Source: Streptomyces deccanensis (GTDB lineage: Bacteria; Actinomycetota; Actinomycetes; Streptomycetales; Streptomycetaceae). Taken from it: a DNA stretch of 64,000 nucleotides. A model generated the notes under the pieces. The model was not told the origin of the DNA, made no database searches, and worked only from the letters and a program-made list of their open reading frames with translations. Where the stretch lies: the NCBI RefSeq assembly GCF_022385335.1, contig NZ_CP092431.1, positions 1,054,001-1,118,000 of the forward strand, read 5' to 3'. Made by a program: the position numbers and the translations under genes. Each line of letters starts with the position of its first letter. The stretch's first letter is position 1. This document shows, in pieces, positions 52,766-60,989 of the stretch.

Positions 52766-52780
52766 TTCCGCAGTACGGAA
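52766..52780. promoter_or_regulatory. IclR-style operator TTCCG-N5-CGGAA
   Basis: TTCCGCAGTACGGAA is a five-base inverted repeat downstream of the DUF6986 promoter. IclR-family repressors such as AllR use similar TTCCG/CGGAA sites on purine and glyoxylate genes; assignment here is inference. Confidence 0.5.
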
Positions 52781-52799
52781 TCAACAATCCGCATGACGA

Positions 52800-52828
52800 A
52801 GCTAACGGTCGGTCTTGACCTCGGTCAA
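52800..52828 (-). promoter_or_regulatory. Promoter of the DUF6986 gene
   Basis: On the minus strand TTGACC (52823-52828) and TTAGCT (52800-52805) are 17 bases apart. The -35 is one arm of a palindrome TTGACC-TC-GGTCAA (52815-52828). Confidence 0.6.
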
Positions 52829-52940
52829 CACCCTCCGGACGTGGGATTCCCCATGCTCTTCGCCTGGTCATCGCGGATTCGGCGTCTTCTTCCGTATCCA
52901 TAGGCAAGCTTCATGGTGACTCGCAAGGGGAGGGAATCGC

Positions 52941-53846
52941 GTGCCGAACGAGGTCGGAGTGACGCGTCGCCAAGGACTCAGGTCCGCGGCGGCCGCCGCC
53001 ATCGCCGTGCCACTGCTGACGACGGCGGGCTCGTCACAACCGGCGTCCGCCGGTGAGTACGCGGGCGCGCTGAACGTGATGACGTTCAACGTGCGCTTCG
53101 CGACCGTCGTCGACAGCACACCGCGCTGGGCCGTTCGCCGACCGGTGATGCGGGAGTTGCTGCGCCGCGAGCGACCGCACGTCATCGGCACCCAGGAGGG
53201 GCTCTACCAGCAGTTGCGCATGATCGAGAAGGATCTCGGCGCGCACTACGACTGGATCGGCACCGGCCGAGGGGGTGGCAGCAAGGACGAGTTCATGGCG
53301 ATCTTCTACGACACCCGCAGACTCGACCCGATCGAGTTCGATCACTACTGGCTGTCCGACACCCCGTACACGATCGCCTCCAACACCTGGGGCGCGGACT
53401 GGCTGCGCATGGTGACCTGGGTGAAGTTCGCCGATCTCGCCGACGGCGGACGGGAGTTCTACGTCCTGAACACCCATCTGGACAGCGTCAGCCAGTACGC
53501 CCGGGAGCGCTCGGCGAAACTGATCGGCGAGACGATCGCCGGCTGGGACCGCTCGGCACCGGTCGTCGTCACCGGCGACTTCAACGCGGCCGCCCACGAC
53601 AACCGGGTGTACGACCTGATGCTGGGCAACGGCCTCGTGGACGCCTGGGACGCGGCGGCCTCGCGCACCGAGGCGTACGGGACGTACCACGGCTACCGGG
53701 CGCTCAAGCCCGACGGCAGACGCATCGACTGGATCCTCACCTCCCCCGGGGTGACCACGCACTGGGCGGCGATGAACACCTTCTCGGTGGACGGGACGTA
53801 CCCGAGCGACCATCTGCCGGTGCAGGCCTCGTTGACCCTGGGATGA
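52941..53846 (+). CDS. Secreted endonuclease/exonuclease/phosphatase (DNase I fold)
   Basis: A 301-residue exported protein. The N-terminus VTRRQGLRSAAAAAIAVPLL with R9-R10 looks like a Tat signal, with cleavage after ASA near residue 37. The EEP domain has all catalytic motifs: TFNVRF (N50), GTQEG (E86), LNTHLDSVSQYARERSAKL (His), TGDFNA (Asp, Asn) and YPSDHLPV (Asp-His). Such secreted EEP proteins are nucleases or phosphodiesterases/phosphatases acting on extracellular DNA or phospholipid-like substrates; which is undecided. The GTG start follows AAGGGGAGGG. A strong terminator lies just after the stop. Confidence 0.85.
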   Translation: MPNEVGVTRRQGLRSAAAAAIAVPLLTTAGSSQPASAGEYAGALNVMTFNVRFATVVDSTPRWAVRRPVMRELLRRERPHVIGTQEGLYQQLRMIEKDLGAHYDWIGTGRGGGSKDEFMAIFYDTRRLDPIEFDHYWLSDTPYTIASNTWGADWLRMVTWVKFADLADGGREFYVLNTHLDSVSQYARERSAKLIGETIAGWDRSAPVVVTGDFNAAAHDNRVYDLMLGNGLVDAWDAAASRTEAYGTYHGYRALKPDGRRIDWILTSPGVTTHWAAMNTFSVDGTYPSDHLPVQASLTLG

Positions 53847-53860
53847 GGACCCGGACGCGC

Positions 53861-53900
53861 CGAGGCCCCCGCGACCGGTCGCGCGGTCGTGGGGGCCTCG
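53861..53900. terminator. Strong bidirectional terminator
   Basis: CGAGGCCCCCGCGACC pairs with GGTCGTGGGGGCCTCG (16 pairs, one G-T) around an eight-base loop, between the converging nuclease and etfA genes. Confidence 0.85.
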
Positions 53901-53916
53901 GACGGCTCGGGGAGGC

Positions 53917-54879
53917 TCAGCCCTTGCGGGCCTTGATCTCCTCGGTGAGCTGGGGGACGACGTCGAAGAGGTCACCGACGACGCCGTAGTCGACGAGGTC
54001 GAAGATCGGGGCCTCGGCGTCCTTGTTGACGGCCACGATGGTCTTCGAGGTCTGCATGCCGGCCCGGTGCTGGATGGCGCCGGAGATGCCGTTGGCGATG
54101 TAGAGCTGCGGGGAGACGCTCTTGCCGGTCTGGCCGACCTGGTTGGTGTGCGGGTACCAGCCGGCGTCCACCGCGGCACGCGAGGCGCCGACGGCCGCGC
54201 CGAGGGAGTCGGCGAGCGCCTCGATGATCGCGAAGTTCTCGGTGCCGTTGACGCCGCGGCCGCCGGAGACCACGATCGCGGCCTCGGTCAGCTCCGGACG
54301 CCCGGTCGACTCACGCGGGGTGCGGCCGGTGACCTTGGTGCCGGTGGCCAGCGCGCCGAAGGTGACCTGCAGGGCCTCGACCGCACCGGCGGCCGGGGCG
54401 GCCTCCACGGCGGCCGAGTTGGGCTTGACCGTGATGACCGGGGTGCCCTTGGAGACACGGGACTTGGTGGTGAAGGAGGCGGCGAACACCGACTGGGTCG
54501 CGACCGGGCCCTCGTCGCCGGCCTCGAGGTCGACGGCGTCGGTGATGATGCCGGAGCCGATGCGCAGCGCCAGACGGGCGGCGATCTCCTTGCCCTCGGC
54601 GGAGGAGGGGACCAGCACGGCGGCCGGGGAGACGGCGGCGACGGCGGCCTGCAGCGCGTCGACCTTCGGTACGACCAGGTAGTCGGCGTACTCGGCGGCC
54701 TCGTGGGTCAGCACCTTGACGGCGCCGTGCTCGGCGAGCGCGGCGGCGGTGTCACCGGCACCGTTGCCCAGCGCGACGGCGACGGGCTCGCCGATACGGC
54801 GGGCCAGGGTCAGCAGCTCCAGGGTGGGCTTGCGGACGGCACCGTCCACGTGGTCGACGTAGACGAGAACTTCAGCCAT
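53917..54879 (-). CDS. etfA: Electron transfer flavoprotein subunit alpha
   Basis: A 320-residue ETF alpha subunit. The N-terminal AMP/FAD-like domain leads to the C-terminal FAD-binding region: [91 protein letters not shown] is canonical, with the Arg/Ser/Gln/His contacts to FAD. ETF collects electrons from acyl-CoA dehydrogenases and passes them to the quinone pool. It lies 55 bases after etfB in one operon. The ATG at 54879 is clear. No ETF-quinone oxidoreductase gene is adjacent. Confidence 0.95.
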   Translation of the reverse strand: MAEVLVYVDHVDGAVRKPTLELLTLARRIGEPVAVALGNGAGDTAAALAEHGAVKVLTHEAAEYADYLVVPKVDALQAAVAAVSPAAVLVPSSAEGKEIAARLALRIGSGIITDAVDLEAGDEGPVATQSVFAASFTTKSRVSKGTPVITVKPNSAAVEAAPAAGAVEALQVTFGALATGTKVTGRTPRESTGRPELTEAAIVVSGGRGVNGTENFAIIEALADSLGAAVGASRAAVDAGWYPHTNQVGQTGKSVSPQLYIANGISGAIQHRAGMQTSKTIVAVNKDAEAPIFDLVDYGVVGDLFDVVPQLTEEIKARKG

Positions 54880-54934
54880 GGGATTGCTCTCCTGCGGATT
54901 GCGAAGGCGTACGGGGCGGTAAGAGAGGGGGCCT

Positions 54935-55720
54935 TTAGATGAACTTCTGGCCCGCGAGGAACTCAGCGAGCTGCTTGCCGCCCTCGCCCTCGTCCTTGAC
55001 GATCGTGCCTGCGGTACGCGCCGGGCGCTCGGTCGCGGAGTCCACAGCCGTCCAGGCACCCTCCAGACCGACTTCCTCGGCCTCGATGTCCAGGTCGGAC
55101 AGGTCCCAGGACTCCACCGGCTTCTTCTTCGCCGCCATGATGCCCTTGAAGGAGGGGTAACGCGCCTCGCCCGACTGGTCGGTGACCGACACGACCGCCG
55201 GAAGGGAAGCCTCCAGCTGCTCGCTCGCGGCGTCGCCGTCACGACGGCCCTTGACGACACCGTCCTCGACGGAGACCTCGGACAGCAGCGTCACCTGCGG
55301 CACACCCAGACGCTCCGCGAGCAGCGCGGGGACGACGCCCATCGTGCCGTCGGTGGAGGCCATACCGGAGATCACCAGGTCGTAGCCGGCCTTCTCGATC
55401 GCCTTCGCCAGCACCAGCGAGGTACCGATCGCGTCGGTGCCGTGCACATCGTCGTCCTCGACGTGGATCGCCTTGTCCGCGCCCATCGACAGCGCCTTGC
55501 GCAGCGCGTCCTTGGCGTCCTCCGGACCCACGGTCAGCACGGTGATCTCGGCGTCGTCGGCCTCGTCGGCGATCTGCAGCGCCTGCTCGACGGCGTACTC
55601 GTCCAGCTCGGAGAGCAGACCGTCCACGTCGTCACGGTCGACGGTCAGGTCATCGGCGAAGTGCCGGTCGCCAGTGGCGTCGGGCACGTACTTCACAGTG
55701 ACAACGATCCTCAAGCTCAC
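54935..55720 (-). CDS. etfB: Electron transfer flavoprotein subunit beta
   Basis: A 261-residue ETF beta subunit, beginning VSLRIVVTVKYVPDATGDRHFADDLTVDRDDVDGLLSELDEYAVEQAL, with the AMP-binding and dehydrogenase-recognition features (TVGPEDAKDALRKALSMGADKAIHVEDD, and SGMASTDGTMGVVPALLAERLGVPQVTLLSEVSVEDG). It pairs with EtfA as the soluble electron carrier of fatty-acid and amino-acid oxidation. The GTG start has GTAGGAGAG seven bases upstream. A short hairpin and an AAGCGCTT palindrome lie in its upstream region. Confidence 0.95.
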   Translation of the reverse strand: MSLRIVVTVKYVPDATGDRHFADDLTVDRDDVDGLLSELDEYAVEQALQIADEADDAEITVLTVGPEDAKDALRKALSMGADKAIHVEDDDVHGTDAIGTSLVLAKAIEKAGYDLVISGMASTDGTMGVVPALLAERLGVPQVTLLSEVSVEDGVVKGRRDGDAASEQLEASLPAVVSVTDQSGEARYPSFKGIMAAKKKPVESWDLSDLDIEAEEVGLEGAWTAVDSATERPARTAGTIVKDEGEGGKQLAEFLAGQKFI

Positions 55721-55751
55721 GCCGGCTCTCCTACTGCATCGTCATTTCTGG

Positions 55752-55771
55752 GCTGCCTTCTTCCAGGCAGC
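55752..55771 (-). other. Hairpin in the etfB leader
   Basis: GCTGCCT and AGGCAGC pair across six bases, about 30 bases before the etfB start, with a single AAGCGCTT palindrome (55877-55884) further upstream. A structural role in the mRNA is possible. The palindrome is short and could be by chance. Confidence 0.35.
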
Positions 55772-55924
55772 ATAGGCGCCTGAAGCGGCCGATCCCGACC
55801 GGGGCGACCCGCGCTCCGGTCGAAATATTACTCGCCAGTACGACACCTACGTTCCCGCATGTCGTGCCCGCTAAGCAAGCGCTTTGAACTGTGAGTTAGG
55901 CAACCCTGCGTAGTCGGGCGGGAA

Positions 55925-56434
55925 TCAGTCTCGCAGACCGTTGAAGCGGCCCTGGTGGTACAGCAGCGGCCGGCCGTCGCCCGAGGGGTCGCCCACGACG
56001 ACCTCGGCGAGGACGATGCGGTGCTCCCCGGCCGGGACGCGCGCCACCACCCGGCAGACCAGCCAGGCGAGCACGTCGTCGAGCACGGGAACTCCCTCCG
56101 GACCGCTACGCCATCCGGTGGGCGCCCCGAACCGGTCCGCCCCGCTGCGGGCGAAGGTGGCCGCCAGCTCCCGCTGGTGCTCCCCGAGTATGTGCACGCC
56201 GATGTGCTCGGCCTCGGAGATCACCGGCCAGCTGGACGCGCCGGTGCCGATGCCGAACGAGAGCAGCGGGGGGTCGGCGGAGACCGAGCTGAGCGAGGTG
56301 GCGGTGAAGCCGACCGGGCCGCCGGCTCCCCGGGCCGTGATCACCGCCACACCGGCGGCGTGGCGACGGAAGACGGAGCGCAGGAGGTCGGGGGAGGCGA
56401 GCTGGGGCGAACCGAGGCCGGAGGTGGCCGTCAT
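55925..56434 (-). CDS. Flavin reductase family protein
   Basis: A 169-residue FMN-binding split-barrel flavin reductase (PheA2/HpaC/SsuE-unrelated class). Key stretches are LLRSVFRRHAAGVAVITARGAGGPVGFTATSLSSVSADPPLLSFGIGTGASSWPVI and EHIGVHILGEHQRELAATFARSGADRF, followed by HRIVLAEVVVGDP. Such proteins supply reduced FMN to a monooxygenase partner, but no monooxygenase gene is nearby. A short open reading frame with its own promoter precedes the gene by 44 bases. The ATG is supported by AGAAGGA upstream. Confidence 0.85.
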   Translation of the reverse strand: MTATSGLGSPQLASPDLLRSVFRRHAAGVAVITARGAGGPVGFTATSLSSVSADPPLLSFGIGTGASSWPVISEAEHIGVHILGEHQRELAATFARSGADRFGAPTGWRSGPEGVPVLDDVLAWLVCRVVARVPAGEHRIVLAEVVVGDPSGDGRPLLYHQGRFNGLRD

Positions 56435-56478
56435 GGAGCTGTCCTTCTGCTGGAGTCGACGTACGGGTCCGTGAGAGC

Positions 56479-56568
56479 TCAGGTTCCCGGACAGCGCGAG
56501 CTCGCCGTGCGGACCAGGAACGCCCGGGACATGACGTCGCGCTCGAAGCGAAGGGTTGCTCGGGACAT
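56479..56568 (-). CDS. Candidate leaderless leader peptide upstream of the flavin reductase
   Basis: A 29-codon frame, MSRATLRFERDVMSRAFL..., ending SSRCPGT. Its first ATG lies exactly seven bases after the predicted -10 at 56575-56580, so it could be translated from a leaderless transcript. An internal ATG at 56532 gives a 17-residue form. Cys near the end plus a downstream enzyme gene recalls the actinobacterial cysteine-responsive leader peptides (SS-x-C motif), but the match is partial. Confidence 0.4.
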   Translation of the reverse strand: MSRATLRFERDVMSRAFLVRTASSRCPGT

Positions 56569-56574
56569 ACGGTC

Positions 56575-56604
56575 AGGCTGACGATGGGTGACGCGTACAG
56601 TCAA
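56575..56604 (-). promoter_or_regulatory. Promoter of the leader/flavin reductase transcript
   Basis: On the minus strand TTGACT (56599-56604) and CAGCCT (56575-56580) are 18 bases apart. Confidence 0.5.
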
Positions 56605-56624
56605 GTGCGTTCCGGAATGCGGCT

Positions 56625-57038
56625 TCACACGGCCTCCCCCAGCGCGGCGATCACATCCGCCTTGCGCGGCTGACCGGTTGCCCTGCGCACGATCCGGCCG
56701 TCGGCGTCGAGCACGAGCACGGTCGGTGTCTTGAGGATGTCGAGCCGGCGCACGAGGTCCAGGTGTTCCTCGGCGTCGATCTCCACATGGGCGACGCCCG
56801 GAACCATTCCGGCCACGTCGGCGAGGACCCTGCGGGTCGCCCGGCAGGGGGCGCAGAACGCGCTGGAGAACTGCACCAGCGTGGCCCGTTCGCCGAGCCC
56901 CTCCCCCAACTCCGCCGCGCCGACCCGCTTGTCGCCGTCCCGCCCGCGCACCCTGACTCTCCCGCTCCGCCGCCGATGCAGCACTCCGTAGACGCTCGCC
57001 GCCGCGAGCACCAGCCCACACACCACAAGTCCGGTCAC
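56625..57038 (-). CDS. Membrane-anchored thioredoxin-family protein
   Basis: A 137-residue protein with one N-terminal hydrophobic helix (3-20, GLVVCGLVLAAASVYGVL) followed by basic residues, and then a thioredoxin fold with active-site CAPC at 62-65 (SSAFCAPCRATRR), the cis-Pro loop ILKTPTVLVLDADGRIV and C-terminal helix. It is a thiol-disulfide oxidoreductase. The positive-inside pattern after the helix implies that the thioredoxin domain lies in the cytosol. It is divergent from the DUF4395 gene across 75 bases, a pairing seen in actinomycetes. Start is a GTG. Confidence 0.85.
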   Translation of the reverse strand: MTGLVVCGLVLAAASVYGVLHRRRSGRVRVRGRDGDKRVGAAELGEGLGERATLVQFSSAFCAPCRATRRVLADVAGMVPGVAHVEIDAEEHLDLVRRLDILKTPTVLVLDADGRIVRRATGQPRKADVIAALGEAV

Positions 57039-57113
57039 AGCGTGCTTCAGCGTTCACGAGACCGCAAAGATTCCCCCCTCCCCACGGAGATTGGCTTGCG
57101 GAATGCTTGACGC

Positions 57114-57530
57114 ATGGACATCGATGTGAGGGGCCCGCGCTTCGGGGCCGCCGTGACGACCGTGGTGCTGGCGGTCGCGCTGATCACCGGCAGCGCCTGG
57201 CTCCTGGCCTGGCAGACGTTCGCGTTCGCGCTGGGTGCGGCGGGCGGGGTGGGGCGTTCGCCCTACGGCTGGGTCTTCCGCACGCTCGTCCGACCGCGCC
57301 TCGGTCCGCCGACGGAGTTCGAGGCGCCGGAGCCGCCGCGGTTCGCGCAGGCGGTCGGGCTGGTCTTCGCGCTGGTGGGCCTGGTCGGGTTCACGGCCGG
57401 GCCCGCGTGGCTGGGCCTCGCGGCGACCGGCGCGGCCCTCGCCGCGGCCTTCCTCAACGCCGTGTTCGGGTACTGCCTGGGGTGCGAGATGTATCTGCTC
57501 GTCCGGCGGGCGAGCGTACGCGCGCGGTGA
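57114..57530 (+). CDS. DUF4395 membrane protein
   Basis: A 138-residue membrane protein with three or four hydrophobic helices and the DUF4395 pattern MDIDVRGPRFGAAVTTVVLAVALITGSAWLLAWQTFAFALGAAGG, RFAQAVGLVFALVGLVGF and FLNAVFGYCLGCEMYLLVRR. The conserved CLGCEMY cysteine pair (residues 122-125) is characteristic and may take part in thiol redox, which suits the divergent thioredoxin neighbour. The detailed function is unknown. ATG start at 57114. Confidence 0.85.
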   Translation: MDIDVRGPRFGAAVTTVVLAVALITGSAWLLAWQTFAFALGAAGGVGRSPYGWVFRTLVRPRLGPPTEFEAPEPPRFAQAVGLVFALVGLVGFTAGPAWLGLAATGAALAAAFLNAVFGYCLGCEMYLLVRRASVRAR

Positions 57531-57653
57531 CGGTCGGGTGAACGCCCGGCGGGTCGATCGTGTGTCCGACGTGACGAGAATCTCGCCCCTGGCCGGCACC
57601 AAGACTGGCTACTCGTACGTTCTTGGGGCACGATCTGCGAGATGCCGTAAACC

Positions 57654-57665
57654 TACGGCTGCGTA
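57654..57665. promoter_or_regulatory. TACG-N4-CGTA element upstream of the acyltransferase
   Basis: TACGGCTGCGTA lies in AACCTACGGCTGCGTAACC, about 55 bases before the plsC-like start. Similar AACCTACGG...CGTA(G)GTT elements precede lipid-metabolism genes in Streptomyces and are probably TetR-type operators. Confidence 0.45.
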
Positions 57666-57717
57666 ACCTCCCGCCGGGAGACCCATTCCCAGGCAGAGAG
57701 AAGGGTCCACTCCGCCC

Positions 57718-58446
57718 ATGGCCGAGCTTGTCTACCGTCCCGCGATCGGTCTCGCCCAGACCCTGTTCAAGGTCTGGGACCTGAAGATCGACCTCAAGGG
57801 TTCGGAGAACATCCCGCGCCAGGGCGGCGCCGTGCTGGTGAGCAATCACATCAGCTACCTGGACTTCATCTTCGACGGCCTGGCGGCGCTTCCGCAGAAG
57901 CGCCTGGTGCGCTTCATGGCCAAGGAGTCGGTGTTCCGGCACAGGATCTCCGGTCCGCTGATGCGCAACATGCGGCACATTCCGGTGGACCGCAAGCAGG
58001 GCGAGACGGCCTACGCGCACGCGCTGGACTCGCTGCGTTCCGGTGAGATCATCGGCGTCTTCCCCGAGGCCACCATCTCGCAGTCGTTCACGCTGAAGAG
58101 CTTCAAGTCGGGCGCCGCCCGGCTGGCCCAGGAGGCGGGCGTCCCGCTGATCCCGATGGCCGTGTGGGGCACACAGCGGCTGTGGACCAAGGGTCACCCG
58201 CGCAACTTCAAGCGCAGCCACACCCCGATCACCATCCGGGTCGGTGAGGCGATAGAGGCCTCGAAGGACAAGTACGCGGGCGCCATCACCCGCCAACTCC
58301 GCGAGCGGGTGCAGGAGTTGCTGGAGGCGGCCCAGCGCGCCTACCCGGTCCGCCCCAAGGGCCCGGACGACACCTGGTGGATGCCCGCCCACCTCGGCGG
58401 CACGGCCCCGACCCCGGAGCAGGTCCGCGAGGCCGAGGCCCGCTGA
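57718..58446 (+). CDS. Lysophospholipid acyltransferase (PlsC family)
   Basis: A 242-residue acyltransferase that adds an acyl chain to a lysophospholipid, as in making phosphatidic acid. The catalytic HX4D is H44-D49 in NHISYLD, the acceptor-phosphate motif GVFPEATIS is at 113-121, and the donor/acceptor loop is VPLIPMAVWGTQRLW. There is no transmembrane helix beyond a short hydrophobic N-terminus, so it is a peripheral membrane protein. A Streptomyces lipid-type operator may lie upstream. The ATG start has AGAGAAGG upstream. Confidence 0.88.
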   Translation: MAELVYRPAIGLAQTLFKVWDLKIDLKGSENIPRQGGAVLVSNHISYLDFIFDGLAALPQKRLVRFMAKESVFRHRISGPLMRNMRHIPVDRKQGETAYAHALDSLRSGEIIGVFPEATISQSFTLKSFKSGAARLAQEAGVPLIPMAVWGTQRLWTKGHPRNFKRSHTPITIRVGEAIEASKDKYAGAITRQLRERVQELLEAAQRAYPVRPKGPDDTWWMPAHLGGTAPTPEQVREAEAR

Positions 58447-58453
58447 CCCGGCG

Positions 58454-59047
58454 CTAGAGCGCCTCGGGGAGCGTCCTCCACAGCTGCCGCCGGTCCGGGG
58501 CCGCGCGGAGGGCGCCGAGCACGGCCGGGTGCGGTGCGGCGTGGAGGGTCGGATAGTCCACCTCGCCCAGGGCCGGGTCGGGCACCCAGGCCAGCCGCTC
58601 CCCGGTCAGTGAGAAGCGGGCGTCCACACCCGGCTTGTTCCCCCGGGGGTCCTGGCGGTGCCAGGCGCCGTTGAAGCGCACGGCGACCAGTCCGTGGACG
58701 GCGTGTCCGTCACCGTCGTCGTGCGCCAGCCGCTGGTAGCAGAGCGCGGTCGGGATGTCCTCGGCCCGCAGCAGGGCGGCCAGGGCGTGGGCCTTGGCGT
58801 AGCAGATCCCGGTGCGCTGTTCGAGGACGTCGGAGGCGCGCCAGGTGACGCGCGGATCATCGGCGTCCTGGGAGTGCGGGATGCCGTCGCGCACGTACTC
58901 GAAGGCCGCCTGTGCATAGCCATACGAGTCCGCCACCGTCTCGGCGAGGTGCGCGGCCGTCTGCCGTACCCGCGGATGGTGATGGTCGATGACCTCGTCG
59001 GCCACCAGATAGGCGGACAGGTCGGGGGTTTGTTGGATCAGCTCCAT
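58454..59047 (-). CDS. Transglutaminase-like protein
   Basis: A 197-residue protein with a transglutaminase-like papain fold. The catalytic triad is visible: C82 in RTGICYAKAHALAALLRAEDIP, H118 in HAVHGLVAVRF and D133 in WHRQDPRGN. It is short, cytosolic and lacks a signal peptide. The related bacterial proteins act as peptidases or transglutaminases on unknown targets. The ATG at 59047 is chosen because the family-like sequence begins there. It faces the PlsC gene with a seven-base gap. Confidence 0.82.
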   Translation of the reverse strand: MELIQQTPDLSAYLVADEVIDHHHPRVRQTAAHLAETVADSYGYAQAAFEYVRDGIPHSQDADDPRVTWRASDVLEQRTGICYAKAHALAALLRAEDIPTALCYQRLAHDDGDGHAVHGLVAVRFNGAWHRQDPRGNKPGVDARFSLTGERLAWVPDPALGEVDYPTLHAAPHPAVLGALRAAPDRRQLWRTLPEAL

Positions 59048-59122
59048 GCCCACAGAGCATAGGAAAACGATCACCCGAGAGTCAATGACTTTTCGGGTGA
59101 CCGTATATCTATGCACGCTCCG

Positions 59123-60193
59123 TCAGCGGGCCATCTCCTCCTTGAGGGCCGCGACGAACCCGTCCACGTCCTCCTCCGTCGTGTCGTACGAGCACATCCA
59201 GCGGACGTCACCGGCCGCCTCGTCCCAGAAGTAGAAGCGGAAGCGCTTCTGCAGCCGCTCGCTCACGTCGTGCGGGAGGCGGGCGAAGACGGCGTTGGCC
59301 TGCACCGGGTACAGGATCTCGACGCCGTGGACCGCGCGGACGCCCTCGGCGAGCCGCTGGGCCATCTCGTTGGAGTGGCGGGCGTTGCGCAGCCACAGAT
59401 CCTTCGCCAGCAGGGCCTCCAACTGCACCGACACGAAGCGCATCTTGGACGCGAGCTGCATGGAGAGCTTGCGCAGGTGCTTCATCCTGCGGACGGCGTC
59501 CTGGTTGATCACGACGACCGCCTCGCCGAACATCGCACCGTTCTTGGTGCCGCCCAGGGAGAGCAGGTCCACGCCGACCGCGTTGGTGAACGTCCGCATC
59601 GGCACGTCCAGGGAGGCGGCGGCGTTCGCTATCCGCGAGCCGTCCAGGTGCACCTTCATGCCGTGCGCGTGGGCGTGGTCGCAGATCGCGCGGATCTCCT
59701 CGGGCGTGTAGAGGGTGCCGAGTTCGGTGCTCTGGGTGATCGAGACGACCTGCGGCATGGCGCGGTGCTCGTCGTCCCAGCCGTACGCCTGCCGGTCGAT
59801 GAGCTCGGGGGTGAGCTTGCCGTCGGGCGTGGGCACGGTGAGCAGCTTCAGTCCGCCGACCCGCTCGGGCGCCCCGCACTCGTCGACGTGGATGTGCGCG
59901 CTCTCGGCGCAGATCACCGCGCCCCAGCGGTCGGTGACCGCCTGGAGCGCGACGACGTTCGCGCCGGTGCCGTTGAAGACGGGGAACGCCTCGGCGGTGG
60001 CGCCGAAGTGGCTGCGGACGATCCGCTGGAGGTTCTCGGTGTAGTCGTCCTCGCCGTAGGAGACCTGGTGCCCGCCGTTGGCCAGGGCCAGGGCGGCGAG
60101 CACCTCGGGGTGGACCCCCGCGTAGTTGTCGCTGGCGAAGCCGCGGACCTCCGGGTCGTGATGGCGTCGGGCGTCGGTCTTCGGAGGGTTCAC
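59123..60193 (-). CDS. Low-specificity L-threonine aldolase family protein
   Basis: A 356-residue PLP enzyme of the threonine aldolase/beta-eliminating-lyase fold. The Schiff-base lysine is K217 in SLGGTKNG and the cofactor aspartate is D184 in VHLDGSRIANA. It splits threonine or allo-threonine to glycine and acetaldehyde. The GTG start overlaps the stop of the SDR gene by three bases (GTGA), and the SDR gene follows the DUF6421 gene closely, so this is the third gene of the operon. The overlap argues for translational coupling. Confidence 0.88.
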   Translation of the reverse strand: MNPPKTDARRHHDPEVRGFASDNYAGVHPEVLAALALANGGHQVSYGEDDYTENLQRIVRSHFGATAEAFPVFNGTGANVVALQAVTDRWGAVICAESAHIHVDECGAPERVGGLKLLTVPTPDGKLTPELIDRQAYGWDDEHRAMPQVVSITQSTELGTLYTPEEIRAICDHAHAHGMKVHLDGSRIANAAASLDVPMRTFTNAVGVDLLSLGGTKNGAMFGEAVVVINQDAVRRMKHLRKLSMQLASKMRFVSVQLEALLAKDLWLRNARHSNEMAQRLAEGVRAVHGVEILYPVQANAVFARLPHDVSERLQKRFRFYFWDEAAGDVRWMCSYDTTEEDVDGFVAALKEEMAR

Positions 60194-60942
60194 GGCTTGT
60201 CGGTCAGCCACAGACGGTGTCCGTTCACTTCGGCGGCGGGCTTGTCCCAGACCCCGGCGATGGCCTCGGCCAGCTCCTTGACGTCGGTGAAGCCCGCGAA
60301 CTTCGCGTTGGGGCGGTCGGCGCGCATCGCGTCGTGCACCAATGCCTTCACCACCAGGATGGCAGCCGCGGAGGTCGGTCCCTCCGGGCCGCCCGCCTTG
60401 CGGAAGTAGTCGGCCGTGGCGAGCGTCCACGCCTCGGCGGCGGCCTTGGCGGCGGCGTAGGCGGCGTTGCCGGCGGTGGGCTTGCTGGCGCCGGCCGCGC
60501 TGATCAGCACGTACCGGCCGCGCTCGCTGCGCTGCAGGGCCTCGTGGAAGGCGAGGGAGGTGTGCTGCACGGTGCGGATCAGCAGCATCTCCAGGAAGTC
60601 CCAGTCGTCGAGGCTGGTCCTGGTGAAGGTCTCGCTGCCGCGCCAGCCGCCGACGAGGTGGACGAGGCCGTCGACCCGGCCGAAGTCCTTCTCGATGCGG
60701 GTGGCCCAGTCACGGGTGGACTGCAGGTCGAGCAGGTCGACCGTGTCGCCGACGACGGTGGCGCCACCGTGCGCGTAGCGGGCCGCGTCCACGGCCTCGG
60801 AGAGCCGCTCGGGGTCGTTGTCGGAGCCGACGACGATCGCCCCCGCGTCGGCCAGCCGCAGCAGGGCCGCCCGGCCGGCGGGTCCGCCCGCGCCGGCCAC
60901 CGCGATCACCGCGCCGCTCAGTGCACCGTTGCCGTTCTGCAT
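60190..60942 (-). CDS. SDR-family oxidoreductase
   Basis: A 250-residue short-chain dehydrogenase/reductase. The nucleotide motif is VIAVAGAGGPAGRAALLRLADAGA, a degenerate TGxxxGxG. The catalytic YxxxK is in GNAAYAAAKAAAEAW, with serine in YVLISAAGASKP, and LVHLVGGWRGSETF replaces the usual NNAG loop. Its substrate is unknown. The ATG at 60942 is preceded by AGGAGG at eight bases. It lies 47 bases after the DUF6421 gene and overlaps the threonine aldolase gene. Confidence 0.85.
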   Translation of the reverse strand: MQNGNGALSGAVIAVAGAGGPAGRAALLRLADAGAIVVGSDNDPERLSEAVDAARYAHGGATVVGDTVDLLDLQSTRDWATRIEKDFGRVDGLVHLVGGWRGSETFTRTSLDDWDFLEMLLIRTVQHTSLAFHEALQRSERGRYVLISAAGASKPTAGNAAYAAAKAAAEAWTLATADYFRKAGGPEGPTSAAAILVVKALVHDAMRADRPNAKFAGFTDVKELAEAIAGVWDKPAAEVNGHRLWLTDKP

Positions 60943-60989
60943 GGTCTTCGCCTCCTGGGCAGCGACTGTGACGTCTGCGAGCCGGGCGG

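Noticed and set aside
55877..55884. AAGCGCTT palindrome as a TetR operator for etfBA
   Set aside because: Symmetry stops at eight bases and flanks do not match known fatty-acid-regulator sites well enough; kept only as a remark with the etfB leader hairpin.
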